Below, one piece after another: positions 55,362 to 64,000 of a stretch of 64,000 bases of DNA. This stretch comes from Allolucifera butyrica (GTDB lineage Bacteria > Bacillota > Negativicutes > Sporomusales > UPPP01). How positions within the stretch are numbered: the stretch's first letter is position 1; each line of letters begins with the position of its first letter. The notes under the pieces were generated by a model. That model was given only the letters and a program-made list of their open reading frames with translations. It had not been told where the DNA came from and did not search any database. A program made the position numbers and the translations under genes. The stretch is from positions 30,851 to 94,850 of the forward strand of contig NZ_UPPP01000063.1 in the NCBI RefSeq assembly GCF_900476375.1, given 5' to 3'.

Positions 55362-55375
55362 AGGAGTCGTGAGAA

Positions 55376-56140
55376 ATGTTATTGGTCCTGGATGTTGGCA
55401 ATACCAACATTGTGCTTGGAGTCTATACTGAGGAGCGACTGCTGGTTCATTGGCGGATTTCGACCGACCGGCAGAAGACTCCGGATGAATATGGAATGTT
55501 GATCGGCAACCTGTTTGCCTATGGCGGCTTAGCGCTGAAAGATGTTCATGCCGTAGTTATCTCATCTGTTGTACCGCCTCTTACCGTACCTTTGACCCGT
55601 ATGACGCAGCGTTATTTTAACGTTGAGCCCCTGGTTATCGGGCCCGGCGTTAAGACCGGCATTTGCATCAAGTATGAGAATCCCCGGGAGGTCGGCGCCG
55701 ACCGGATCGTTAATGCTGTGTCAGCCTATGATAAATACGGCGGTCCCTTGATTATTGTAGACTTTGGCACGGCTACCACGTTCTGTGCCATTGCTCAGAA
55801 CGGGGATTATCTGGGGGGGGCGATTGCCCCGGGTATTGGTATTTCCACGGAAGCCTTGTTTCAGCGGGCGGCTAAACTGCCGCGAATTGAATTGGTAAAG
55901 CCCAAAACGGTAATCTGCCGCAATACGATTACTAGTATGCAATCGGGCATTATTTTTGGATTTGTCGGCCAGGTGGATGAAGTTGTGCGACGCATGAAAA
56001 TGGAGTTGGAAACTACGGCTAAAGTAGTGGCCACAGGTGGACTAGCCAATTTGATCGCACAGGAATCCGGCACCATTGACGTGGTGGAGCCTTTCTTGAC
56101 ATTGGAAGGTTTGCGTATTATTTACAACCGCAACCTGTGA
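55376..56140 (+). CDS. coaX: Type III pantothenate kinase
   Basis: 254 residues. Phosphate-binding motif [15 protein letters not shown], the catalytic-region motif [11 protein letters not shown] and [23 protein letters not shown]. First step of coenzyme A synthesis, potassium-dependent in this class. AAAGGAG precedes the ATG. Part of the birA-bioY-coaX-dusB run seen in many Firmicutes. Confidence 0.96.
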   Translation: MLLVLDVGNTNIVLGVYTEERLLVHWRISTDRQKTPDEYGMLIGNLFAYGGLALKDVHAVVISSVVPPLTVPLTRMTQRYFNVEPLVIGPGVKTGICIKYENPREVGADRIVNAVSAYDKYGGPLIIVDFGTATTFCAIAQNGDYLGGAIAPGIGISTEALFQRAAKLPRIELVKPKTVICRNTITSMQSGIIFGFVGQVDEVVRRMKMELETTAKVVATGGLANLIAQESGTIDVVEPFLTLEGLRIIYNRNL

Positions 56141-56224
56141 GAATCCGGTTGCAGAATCAATAAATTGGGAGATGCAGTCTGGTAGTTGCCAGGCTGTTTT
56201 TCCGTCGAGGATGGGAATCATTAT

Positions 56225-57196
56225 ATGCAAATCGGCGGCATCGTATTGGAAAATCCGGTTATTTTAGCCCCCATGGCCGGCGTGACAGATTTACCTTTCC
56301 GGTTGTTGGCTAAGGAAATGGGATGCGGACTGGTTTATTCGGAAATGGTCAGTGACAAGGGACTATTGTATGAAAATAGTACGACCCTAAAAATGTTGCA
56401 AATCGATGTGCGGGAAAGACCGGTGAATTTGCAGATTTTCGGCTCCGAGCCGGATAGTATGGCTGAGGCGGCTAAAATTGTGGAACGGGCAGGAGCAGAT
56501 ATTATTGACATTAATATGGGGTGTCCAACGCCCAAAATAATCAAAAACGGCGAAGGCGCTGCCCTTATGCGCCAGCCGGACTTGGCGTCGCGAATTATGC
56601 GGAAAGTGGTCAGTGCCGTAAACGTACCGGTTACCGTAAAGATTCGCAAAGGCTGGGACGATTCTTCCGTAAATGCCGTCGAAATTGCTCAATTGGCAGA
56701 ACAGGCCGGCATTGCGGCGGTCGCCGTGCATGGCCGCACACGGGCTCAATTCTATGCGGGTAATGCGGATTGGGAAATTATTAAACAGGTGAAGGAAGCA
56801 GTCAATATTCCGGTTATTGGTAACGGCGATGTACGGGATCCTGAGGATGCAGCCCGTTTGCTGCAGGAGACCGGCTGTGACGGCATAATGATAGGCCGGG
56901 GAGCACAGGGAAATCCCTGGATATTTCGGCGCGTTCTTCACTATCTCCGAACCGGAGACGTTCTTCCTCCGCCCGGTCCGGAAGAACGTCTGGCAATGAT
57001 TATCCGGCATATGGACATGCTGGCCGCGCATAAAGGAGAATATATTGCCGTCAGAGAAATGCGCTGTCATGCTTCGTGGTATATTAAAGGGCTGCCGGGA
57101 GCGGCGGAAATGAGAGCCAAGCTGAATCAGGCCGAAAGCCGGGATGCATTTATAAATATTTTTAAAGGCTTTAAAACTGGTAATGAAGACGAATAA
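56225..57196 (+). CDS. dusB: tRNA-dihydrouridine synthase (DusB type)
   Basis: 323 residues from the ATG at 56225, giving the conserved N-terminus MQIGGIVLENPVILAPMAGVTD; GAGG at 56207 is rather distant, and the longer TTG form at 56186 is less likely. FMN TIM-barrel motifs: INMGCPTPKI with the catalytic Cys, VTVKIRKGWDD, AVHGRTRAQFY, VIGNGDV and GCDGIMIGRGAQGNPW. Reduces uridine to dihydrouridine in the tRNA D-loop. Dus genes commonly precede greA-lysS; here four genes lie between. Confidence 0.93.
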   Translation: MQIGGIVLENPVILAPMAGVTDLPFRLLAKEMGCGLVYSEMVSDKGLLYENSTTLKMLQIDVRERPVNLQIFGSEPDSMAEAAKIVERAGADIIDINMGCPTPKIIKNGEGAALMRQPDLASRIMRKVVSAVNVPVTVKIRKGWDDSSVNAVEIAQLAEQAGIAAVAVHGRTRAQFYAGNADWEIIKQVKEAVNIPVIGNGDVRDPEDAARLLQETGCDGIMIGRGAQGNPWIFRRVLHYLRTGDVLPPPGPEERLAMIIRHMDMLAAHKGEYIAVREMRCHASWYIKGLPGAAEMRAKLNQAESRDAFINIFKGFKTGNEDE

Positions 57197-57227
57197 ATTT
57201 TAGCAAAGCTATACGGGGGGTGAAACC

Positions 57228-58196
57228 GTGCGATACCCAATGATGATTATGCCTGTTGCCAATGGTATATTGCCGCGTCCTAACGGTGGACGGATTACCG
57301 GCATGTTTATCATGGAGGCGGGCGGGAAAGTCCTGGCCGCAACCGGTCGGGGCCGAGACATTCTCATCTGTCCTATGGTGGCGGCGACCCAGGATTTATA
57401 TCCCGTCGGGATAGTAACAAAGATTTTGGATATATGGCCGCAAACAGTTAAAGGGGAAGACGGCAGGGAATTATCCGTGCTTATGGCTGCCTTGGAGGGA
57501 AGGAGCCACGCCCGGTGGCATTCCCTCCGCAAAGTGGGAAATGCTGTTTTGTCTCCGGATATTGAATATATGAATTTCAAGGAAATGCATAAGAAATATC
57601 CGGCAGTTTCCGGCGCCGGCTGGATACCTGCCGGTGGATATACCGAATTTTGCGGTCCCATGGATATTTCTGTTACCTTGTATGGAAATGATCTGGAGAC
57701 GGGGAAGAAAGTGAGTTTAAAAGCTCAATTGGGCGGGCTGGTGGAACAGGAGCAAGCCCATACGATTGAACATGCTATGATTCGGGCATTGCGCACCTAC
57801 GGTCTTTGCACTCCGAGGACTCTTATTGACTCCATTGCCCAGGAGGCAACGGAACTAAAGCAATCGGTGGAAAATAGCATAAAATACACGATGCCGGAAT
57901 TGCTGGGCTTAACCGCCAGCGGCGCTTGCGGCAATCCGATGACTAATTTGGCCCAATTCTATTTGGCGAAGGAATTTGTGGGCAATATTCAAGCGGGTAA
58001 GGCCTTAAATGAATCGTTAACTAAGGCCCGCCGGACCACCATGTCCAGGCTGACCCAAGATATGGATCTGACGATGCAGCAGGGAATAAGAATCCTGCAG
58101 GGATTAAAAAGGGGCATGAGTCACGATGATACGCCGCTTAAATTAACCGTATATAAAAAAGTGATTGGGCGTTTCCCGTTTGAGCCATGGGAATAG
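57228..58196 (+). CDS. Conserved-looking protein with LON-like N-terminal domain, function unknown
   Basis: 322 residues, not recognised as a named family. The first ~95 residues resemble the PUA-like substrate-binding domain of Lon (DLYPVGIVTKILDIWPQ ... GRELSVLMAALEGRSHARW, cf. the LYEVG-x-x-x-KI and V-x-V-x-GLERA-x pattern). There is no AAA or Ser/Lys protease domain. The rest is mixed, with QAHTIEHAMIRALRTYGLCTPRTL (a His/Glu/Cys-containing helix), then SGACGNPMTN and a helical tail with many Thr/Met. GGGGGGTGAAACC precedes the GTG. It sits between dusB and the HTH-regulator trio. The LON similarity is by eye. Confidence 0.5.
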   Translation: MRYPMMIMPVANGILPRPNGGRITGMFIMEAGGKVLAATGRGRDILICPMVAATQDLYPVGIVTKILDIWPQTVKGEDGRELSVLMAALEGRSHARWHSLRKVGNAVLSPDIEYMNFKEMHKKYPAVSGAGWIPAGGYTEFCGPMDISVTLYGNDLETGKKVSLKAQLGGLVEQEQAHTIEHAMIRALRTYGLCTPRTLIDSIAQEATELKQSVENSIKYTMPELLGLTASGACGNPMTNLAQFYLAKEFVGNIQAGKALNESLTKARRTTMSRLTQDMDLTMQQGIRILQGLKRGMSHDDTPLKLTVYKKVIGRFPFEPWE

Positions 58197-58279
58197 CTCT
58201 TTTTTTTGCCTTTAATTATTTGGTAAAATATGGGGCGCCGAATCTTGTAAAAGAGTAAAAAATTGGTTAAAATTTATGT

Positions 58280-58306
58280 ATGTACACAATACTGTGCACA
58301 TATACT
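58280..58306. promoter_or_regulatory. Palindromic operator overlapping a -10 box, upstream of the HTH regulator
   Basis: ATGTACACA (58280-58288), spacer ATAC, TGTGCACAT (58293-58301): a 9-4-9 inverted repeat with one mismatch. TATACT at 58301-58306 is a -10 candidate overlapping its right edge, so binding would block transcription. The regulator gene begins 18 bases later. Confidence 0.55.
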
Positions 58307-58323
58307 ATGGGGGGGCGTGATGA

Positions 58324-58845
58324 ATGCTTTTACGGATTGGCGACAAAATCATCAACCAGCATAAAATTCATCAGACCATAGACGGTATACTGGAAAAGCG
58401 ACGACAGGGATTGTCGCAACAGGAAATTGCCAAGCAGCTCGGAGTCGACAGAACATTTATTTCCCGCCTGGAGACAATTGGTGAGGTTCGGAAGGGGAGC
58501 CGGGTGGCGCTAGTCGGTTTCCCAATTAAAAATTGTCAGGAGATTCAGGAAATGGCCCGTCAGGAAGGCATTGATTATGCATTCCTCTTATCGGAAAAAG
58601 AACGGTGGTCTTTTGTCCAAAGTAAAAGTGGTATTGAATTATTTAATGAAATTATGGAGATTATTGCCAGTTTACGTGGTTTTGACGTCGTAATTATGCT
58701 GGGCTCCAATATGCGAATTAAACTAATGGAAACTCTTTTGGACAAAGAAGTAATTGGCGTTCAAATCGGGGAATCGCCGATTGCCGACGATCGTTATGTT
58801 GATCCGGAGAGTATCCGGGAGATTATACATAAAATACATAACTGA
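58324..58845 (+). CDS. XRE-type HTH regulator with unknown C-terminal domain
   Basis: 173 residues. Helix-turn-helix at about 16-55 (ILEKRRQGLSQQEIAKQLGVDRTFISRLE). The C-terminal ~115 residues (RVALVGFPIKNCQEIQEMARQEGIDYAFLL ... FDVVIMLGSNMRIKLMETLLDKEVIGVQIGESPIADDRYVDPE, quoted in part) form an alpha/beta domain that I do not recognise. GGGGGGGCG precedes the ATG. It has a palindromic operator candidate upstream and is followed by the quinate-dehydrogenase-like and acyl-ACP-reductase-like genes, so it probably regulates them. Confidence 0.72.
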   Translation: MLLRIGDKIINQHKIHQTIDGILEKRRQGLSQQEIAKQLGVDRTFISRLETIGEVRKGSRVALVGFPIKNCQEIQEMARQEGIDYAFLLSEKERWSFVQSKSGIELFNEIMEIIASLRGFDVVIMLGSNMRIKLMETLLDKEVIGVQIGESPIADDRYVDPESIREIIHKIHN

Positions 58846-58903
58846 TTTATCTCTTTATTGCTGTTAAATACATGAATTCTTAGGCAATTACCGGAGGCGG
58901 AAT

Positions 58904-59809
58904 ATGAAACATATTGTAAGTGTAAGTTTAGGGTCATCCCGGCGGAATGGAAAGGTCACGGAAGTTTTTGGCGGACAGACCTTCTTGATCGAACGAATTG
59001 GTACAGACGGGGATAAAGAAAAAGCCATTCAATTAATCCGGTCGTTGGACGGCCAAGTGAATGCTTTTGGCCTGGGAGGCACCGACTTGTATATTTATGC
59101 CGGTGACAAACGTTATACATTCCGGGAATCTAAGCAGATTGCGGCAGCTGCCCAAAAAACCCCAATTGTTGATGGGAGCGGCCTGAAAAATACACTGGAA
59201 AGAAATGTAATCCATTACTTAAAACGGAATGAGTCGATGTGTTTTGAAGATAAGAGCGTTTTGGTCGTATGTGCCGTGGACCGATTTGGTCTGGCTCAGG
59301 CTTTTGTAAACGCCGGCAGCCGGACGGTTTTTGGCGACCTACTGTTCGGACTGGGCTTGCCTTGGCCGATCTATAGCCTGTCAGGGCTTTCCCGTTTAGC
59401 TAAATTGGTTGCGCCGGTTATCACTCAATTACCAATTCACTTGTTTTACCCAACCGGAAAACAGCAAAATGAGGTAAAACCACGCTTTGAAAAATATTTT
59501 GCGGCGGCTGATATCATTGCCGGTGATTTCCATTTTATCCGGCGTTATATGCCGTCATCACTGGCAGATAAAATTGTGATTACCAATACGGTTACGCAAG
59601 AAGATGAGAACCTTTTGCGTAACCGGGGAGTATCCATTTTAGTAACGACTACGCCGGAAATGGGCGGGCGGTCATTTGGTACCAATGTTTTAGAAGCCGT
59701 ATTGGTTACCCAGGCCGGAAAACGGCCCGATCAGCTTACTGCCCAGGATTATGAACAGATGCTGCAGGAAATGGATATCATGCCGCGGATTAAGAAATTA
59801 TCTGTTTAG
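58904..59809 (+). CDS. Quinate-5-dehydrogenase-like family protein, function unknown
   Basis: 301 residues. I recall proteins with this start (HIVSVSLGSSRRNGKV, IERIGTDGDKEKAIQLI, FGLGGTDLYIYAGDKRYTFR, TPIVDGSGLKNTLERNVI) carrying the database name quinate 5-dehydrogenase in anaerobic Firmicutes, but no GxGxxG nucleotide-binding loop of shikimate/quinate dehydrogenases is visible, so the name may be misleading. The second half has FGLAQAFVNAGSRTVFGDLLFGLGLPWPIYS. CGGAGGCGG precedes the ATG. The gene lies 58 bases after the HTH gene and 12 bases before the acyl-ACP-reductase-like gene, so it is part of one operon. Confidence 0.55.
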   Translation: MKHIVSVSLGSSRRNGKVTEVFGGQTFLIERIGTDGDKEKAIQLIRSLDGQVNAFGLGGTDLYIYAGDKRYTFRESKQIAAAAQKTPIVDGSGLKNTLERNVIHYLKRNESMCFEDKSVLVVCAVDRFGLAQAFVNAGSRTVFGDLLFGLGLPWPIYSLSGLSRLAKLVAPVITQLPIHLFYPTGKQQNEVKPRFEKYFAAADIIAGDFHFIRRYMPSSLADKIVITNTVTQEDENLLRNRGVSILVTTTPEMGGRSFGTNVLEAVLVTQAGKRPDQLTAQDYEQMLQEMDIMPRIKKLSV

Positions 59810-59821
59810 GGGGTAAATGAC

Positions 59822-60916
59822 ATGGAAAAATTTGCATTTATTGTTCACCCGCTTAAGGCGAATGATTTTTCCCGTAAATTTTCTTTTGCTAAAAATTGGT
59901 CGGATGGTTTTGTCGAAGGGATTATAAAATATATTCCCCCTTTTAAAGTATCCAATATTACAGGGATTGAGTCTGCTTTGAATGAGGCGGAAGGATGGTT
60001 TATCGGCTGTCCGCTCACGTCACGGCAAATGGTGGAGATGCCGGAGTCCTATGTAATTAAAAAAATTATCAAGGCAGGAAAGATCGCTGAAAAGCTTGGG
60101 GCTAAAGTAGTTGGCCTGGGAGCATTTACATCCATTGTCGGCGATGCCGGTATTACGATTGCTCAAAATTTGAACATAGCCGTTACAACGGGAAATAGCT
60201 ATACGGTGGCTACGGCTTTGGAAGGTACACGGCAGGCTGCCAGGATAATGGGTATTAGTATGGATCGGGCTAATGTGGTTATACTAGGAGCTACCGGCTC
60301 AATTGGCGCCGCCTGTGCACATATTCTGGCCAGGGAGGTCCGGTATCTTACCCTGGTTGCCCGCAATGAAGCCAAGATGGAAAAACTTGCTGAACAAATT
60401 TTGCGGGCTTCAGGATTAGCCGTTCGGATAACGGCTAATACTAAATCTGCGTTAAAGGCAGCCGACATCGTAGTTGCTGTAACCAGTGCAATTGACAGTA
60501 TTATTGAACCGGAAGACCTAAAGCCGGGGGCCATAGTATGTGATGTGGCCCGTCCCCGTAATGTTTCACGCCGGGTTACCGAAATCCGCAATGATGTATT
60601 GGTTATTGAGGGAGGCGTGGTGGAAGTGCCGGGAAATGTAGACTTTGGTCTCAACTTCGGCTTTCCGCCAAAAACGGCATATGCCTGTATGGCCGAGACA
60701 ATGATTTTGGCATTGGAAAAAAGATACGAAAACTTTACATTAGGACGTGATTTAACAGTTAAACAAATTGAACTTATTGATCAAATGGCTAAAAAACATG
60801 GTTTTAAATTAGCTGGATTCCGCAGTTTTGAACGAGCCTATACGGAGGAAGAGATTGGCGTTGTTAAAAAGAATGTTTTAGCTAAATTAGAGCTTCAAAG
60901 GGAGGGAATATGTTAG
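59822..60916 (+). CDS. Acyl-ACP-reductase-like Rossmann oxidoreductase
   Basis: 364 residues. Collinear with cyanobacterial long-chain acyl-ACP reductase: GLGAFTSIVG near 98, VTTGNSYTVATAL near 121-133 (TTGN-x-x-T in both), NADPH-binding VVILGATGSIGAACAH at 152-166, VIEGGVVEVPG near 261-271, and the segment AYACMAETMILALE with Cys289, in the position of the acyl-thioester cysteine of the cyanobacterial enzyme (ACFAEAMLLEFE). That enzyme makes fatty aldehydes from acyl-ACP. A shikimate-dehydrogenase-like annotation is the alternative. Last gene of the HTH/quinate-dehydrogenase-like operon. Aldehyde production is an inference. Confidence 0.62.
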   Translation: MEKFAFIVHPLKANDFSRKFSFAKNWSDGFVEGIIKYIPPFKVSNITGIESALNEAEGWFIGCPLTSRQMVEMPESYVIKKIIKAGKIAEKLGAKVVGLGAFTSIVGDAGITIAQNLNIAVTTGNSYTVATALEGTRQAARIMGISMDRANVVILGATGSIGAACAHILAREVRYLTLVARNEAKMEKLAEQILRASGLAVRITANTKSALKAADIVVAVTSAIDSIIEPEDLKPGAIVCDVARPRNVSRRVTEIRNDVLVIEGGVVEVPGNVDFGLNFGFPPKTAYACMAETMILALEKRYENFTLGRDLTVKQIELIDQMAKKHGFKLAGFRSFERAYTEEEIGVVKKNVLAKLELQREGIC

Positions 60917-60922
60917 AAAATA

Positions 60923-61045
60923 TTGACAAACAGCATTTTTATGCCTATAATAATCATAAAAACTAAGGAATGCTTAGAAATTACACAGGAGTTAGTCACT
61001 GTTGCCCAATAGGTGTCAAGTTATTACTTGACACTATTTATATTG
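60923..61045 (+). promoter_or_regulatory. Sigma-A promoter with short leader and hairpin upstream of greA
   Basis: TTGACA (60923-60928), 17 bases, TATAAT (60946-60951). About 60 bases after the expected start lies a 9-bp hairpin, GTGTCAAGT / ACTTGACAC (61013-61021 with 61026-61034), followed by TATTTATATT. The leader also has CTAAG-GAATG-CTTAG at 60963-60977. The hairpin could be a weak terminator or attenuator before greA, or end a short RNA. Confidence 0.6.
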
Positions 61046-61134
61046 TCCCGTGCTTAGAGGTGGCCAAAACGATTTTTTTAGAATAAAATATTGAAGGGAC
61101 TTTAGCGGAATTATAGATAAAGGAGAGCAAAGAA

Positions 61135-61608
61135 ATGGCAGAAAAACAAACCATACTTACTGTAGAAGGCTTGAAAAAGATAGAGCAGAAGTTGGATCAT
61201 CTTAAATCAGTAAGACGGCGTGAAGTGGCGGAACGGATTAAACAGGCTATTGAATTTGGCGACATAAGTGAAAACTCGGAGTATGAAGACGCGAAAAATG
61301 AACAGGCATTCATTGAAGGGGAAATTCTTACACTGGAAAAAATGCTGCGAAATGCCAAAGTCATTGAGGAGGGAGATATCAGTTCCGACATTGTTACCCT
61401 TGGCTCTAAGGTAATTTTAAAGGATCTTGAGTTTGGTGATGACTTGGAATATACAATTGTCGGCTCAGCGGAAGCTGATCCCAGCCAGTATAAAATTTCC
61501 AACGAATCTCCGGTTGGTGAGGCCATTTTAGGACGCAAGGTAGGAAATATTGTGGAAGTAAACGTTCCCGCCGGTATATTGAAATATGAAATTGTTAATA
61601 TAAAATAA
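61135..61608 (+). CDS. greA: Transcription elongation factor GreA
   Basis: 157 residues, normal length. N-terminal coiled coil with the tip acidic residues ([20 protein letters not shown]) and C-terminal FKBP-like domain ([18 protein letters not shown]). It stimulates transcript cleavage in backtracked RNA polymerase. AAAGGAGAGC precedes the ATG. Upstream of lysS in the common greA-lysS pair. Confidence 0.97.
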   Translation: MAEKQTILTVEGLKKIEQKLDHLKSVRRREVAERIKQAIEFGDISENSEYEDAKNEQAFIEGEILTLEKMLRNAKVIEEGDISSDIVTLGSKVILKDLEFGDDLEYTIVGSAEADPSQYKISNESPVGEAILGRKVGNIVEVNVPAGILKYEIVNIK

Positions 61609-61639
61609 ACGGGTATTTACCTTCTGACCAGGTAAATAA

Positions 61640-63169
<1,530 letters not shown>

Positions 63170-63211
63170 GTATCATCGTCAGTAAATAAAATATTTATAA
63201 AAATATTTTGA

Positions 63212-63262
63212 TTATTTGGTTGCTGTCGTCTTGACAGCAACCAAATAATATATTATCATTAT
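63212..63262 (+). terminator. Terminator-like hairpin after lysS
   Basis: A perfect 16-bp stem (63212-63227 with 63233-63248), 5-base loop, then an A/T-rich tract. Confidence 0.8.
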
Positions 63263-63298
63263 TTTTGCGTTACGGTGTCATTGAGAACCAAAAAGATA

Positions 63299-63328
63299 TT
63301 GACACAATATCGGACGATGTGTTAATAT
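63299..63328 (+). promoter_or_regulatory. rRNA promoter P1, before 5S
   Basis: TTGACA (63299-63304), 17-18 bases, TTAATA/TAATAT (63322-63328), about 32 bases before the 5S gene. Confidence 0.7.
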
Positions 63329-63359
63329 ATCAAAGTCGGTCAATGACATAAATACATAT

Positions 63360-63475
<116 letters not shown>

Positions 63476-63523
63476 GCCGTATTCTTTTATGAAGCGGTCA
63501 TTTATGTAAATTGCAAATAGCTG

Positions 63524-63552
63524 TTGACATGATGCAAGAAACGTGTTAACAT
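63524..63552 (+). promoter_or_regulatory. rRNA promoter P2, between 5S and 16S
   Basis: TTGACA (63524-63529), 17 bases, TAACAT (63547-63552), followed by a leader of about 130 bases to the 16S gene. Confidence 0.65.
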
Positions 63553-63691
63553 ATGAAAGCTGTTCCTTGAAAACTAAACAATGTAAGGTGAAAAGCCAGA
63601 TGTGCGGACAGGTATTACGAGAGTAATACCGTCAAAAAACAACCAAGAATTCTTTAATTCATAAAGAGCCATCAAGGTTCTTCAATAAACA

Positions 63692-64000
<309 letters not shown>

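Overview
This window is a chromosomal segment of an endospore-forming, diderm Firmicute, most likely family Sporomusaceae (class Negativicutes). The evidence is the 16S rRNA 5' end at the right edge, a full set of sporulation and germination genes (spo0F, fin, spoVT, spoVB-like, yabP, yabQ, spoIIE, gerA family), and a gene order that follows the Bacillus/Clostridium rpoE-pyrG-spo0F and fin-mfd-spoVT-spoVB-mazG ... yabP-yabQ-divIC-yabR-spoIIE-tilS-hpt-ftsH ... coaX-dus-greA-lysS backbone. No tRNA gene, CRISPR array, prophage or transposase gene was seen.

Layout. 1-7 kb: argS 3' end, rpoE, pyrG, then sppA, a Yip1 protein and a large unrecognised lipoprotein inserted before spo0F. 7-10 kb: a zinc-ribbon protein, a LysM/M23 endopeptidase, a PrsW-like mini membrane protein and fin. 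10-17.6 kb: mfd, spoVT, spoVB-like flippase, mazG, hup. 17.6-39 kb: a block of about 21.5 kb that separates mazG-hup from yabP. It holds a phosphate-starvation locus (phoP, pstB-phoU, inverted phoR, pstSCA), a chemoreceptor, a leftward operon of EAL-CBS-GGDEF protein, diacylglycerol glycosyltransferase-like protein and zinc phospholipase C, a SpoIID-like lipoprotein, and a gerA operon with two C subunits. 39-51 kb: yabP, a lytic transglycosylase, yabQ, divIC, yabR, ppx, spoIIE, a two-gene ThrE exporter, tilS, hpt, ftsH. 51-54 kb: a leftward two-component system with an exported internal-repeat protein. 54-63 kb: birA, bioY, coaX, dusB, a LON-like-domain protein, a regulator/quinate-dehydrogenase-like/acyl-ACP-reductase-like trio, greA, lysS. 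63.3-64 kb: 5S rRNA placed upstream of 16S rRNA.

The strongest non-obvious signal is a set of four promoters sharing one architecture: 11-bp-periodic TTAACA-type direct repeats (the Bacillus PhoP-box pattern) ending 20-21 bp before a -10 hexamer. They lie before pstB-phoU, before pstS, before an apparently non-coding transcript of about 105 nt (27503-27607) and, on the minus strand, before the EAL-GGDEF/glycosyltransferase/phospholipase C operon. Together they suggest a PhoP regulon joining phosphate uptake to membrane-lipid remodelling, c-di-GMP turnover and a small RNA. The second candidate system is the trio at 58.3-60.9 kb, whose last protein resembles cyanobacterial acyl-ACP reductase and keeps its cysteine context. 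Other items are a 172-bp MITE-like element, a family of short hairpins in intergenic spaces, and a duplicated GerC subunit. Functional statements rest on motif recognition by eye and remembered family features; no database search was run.
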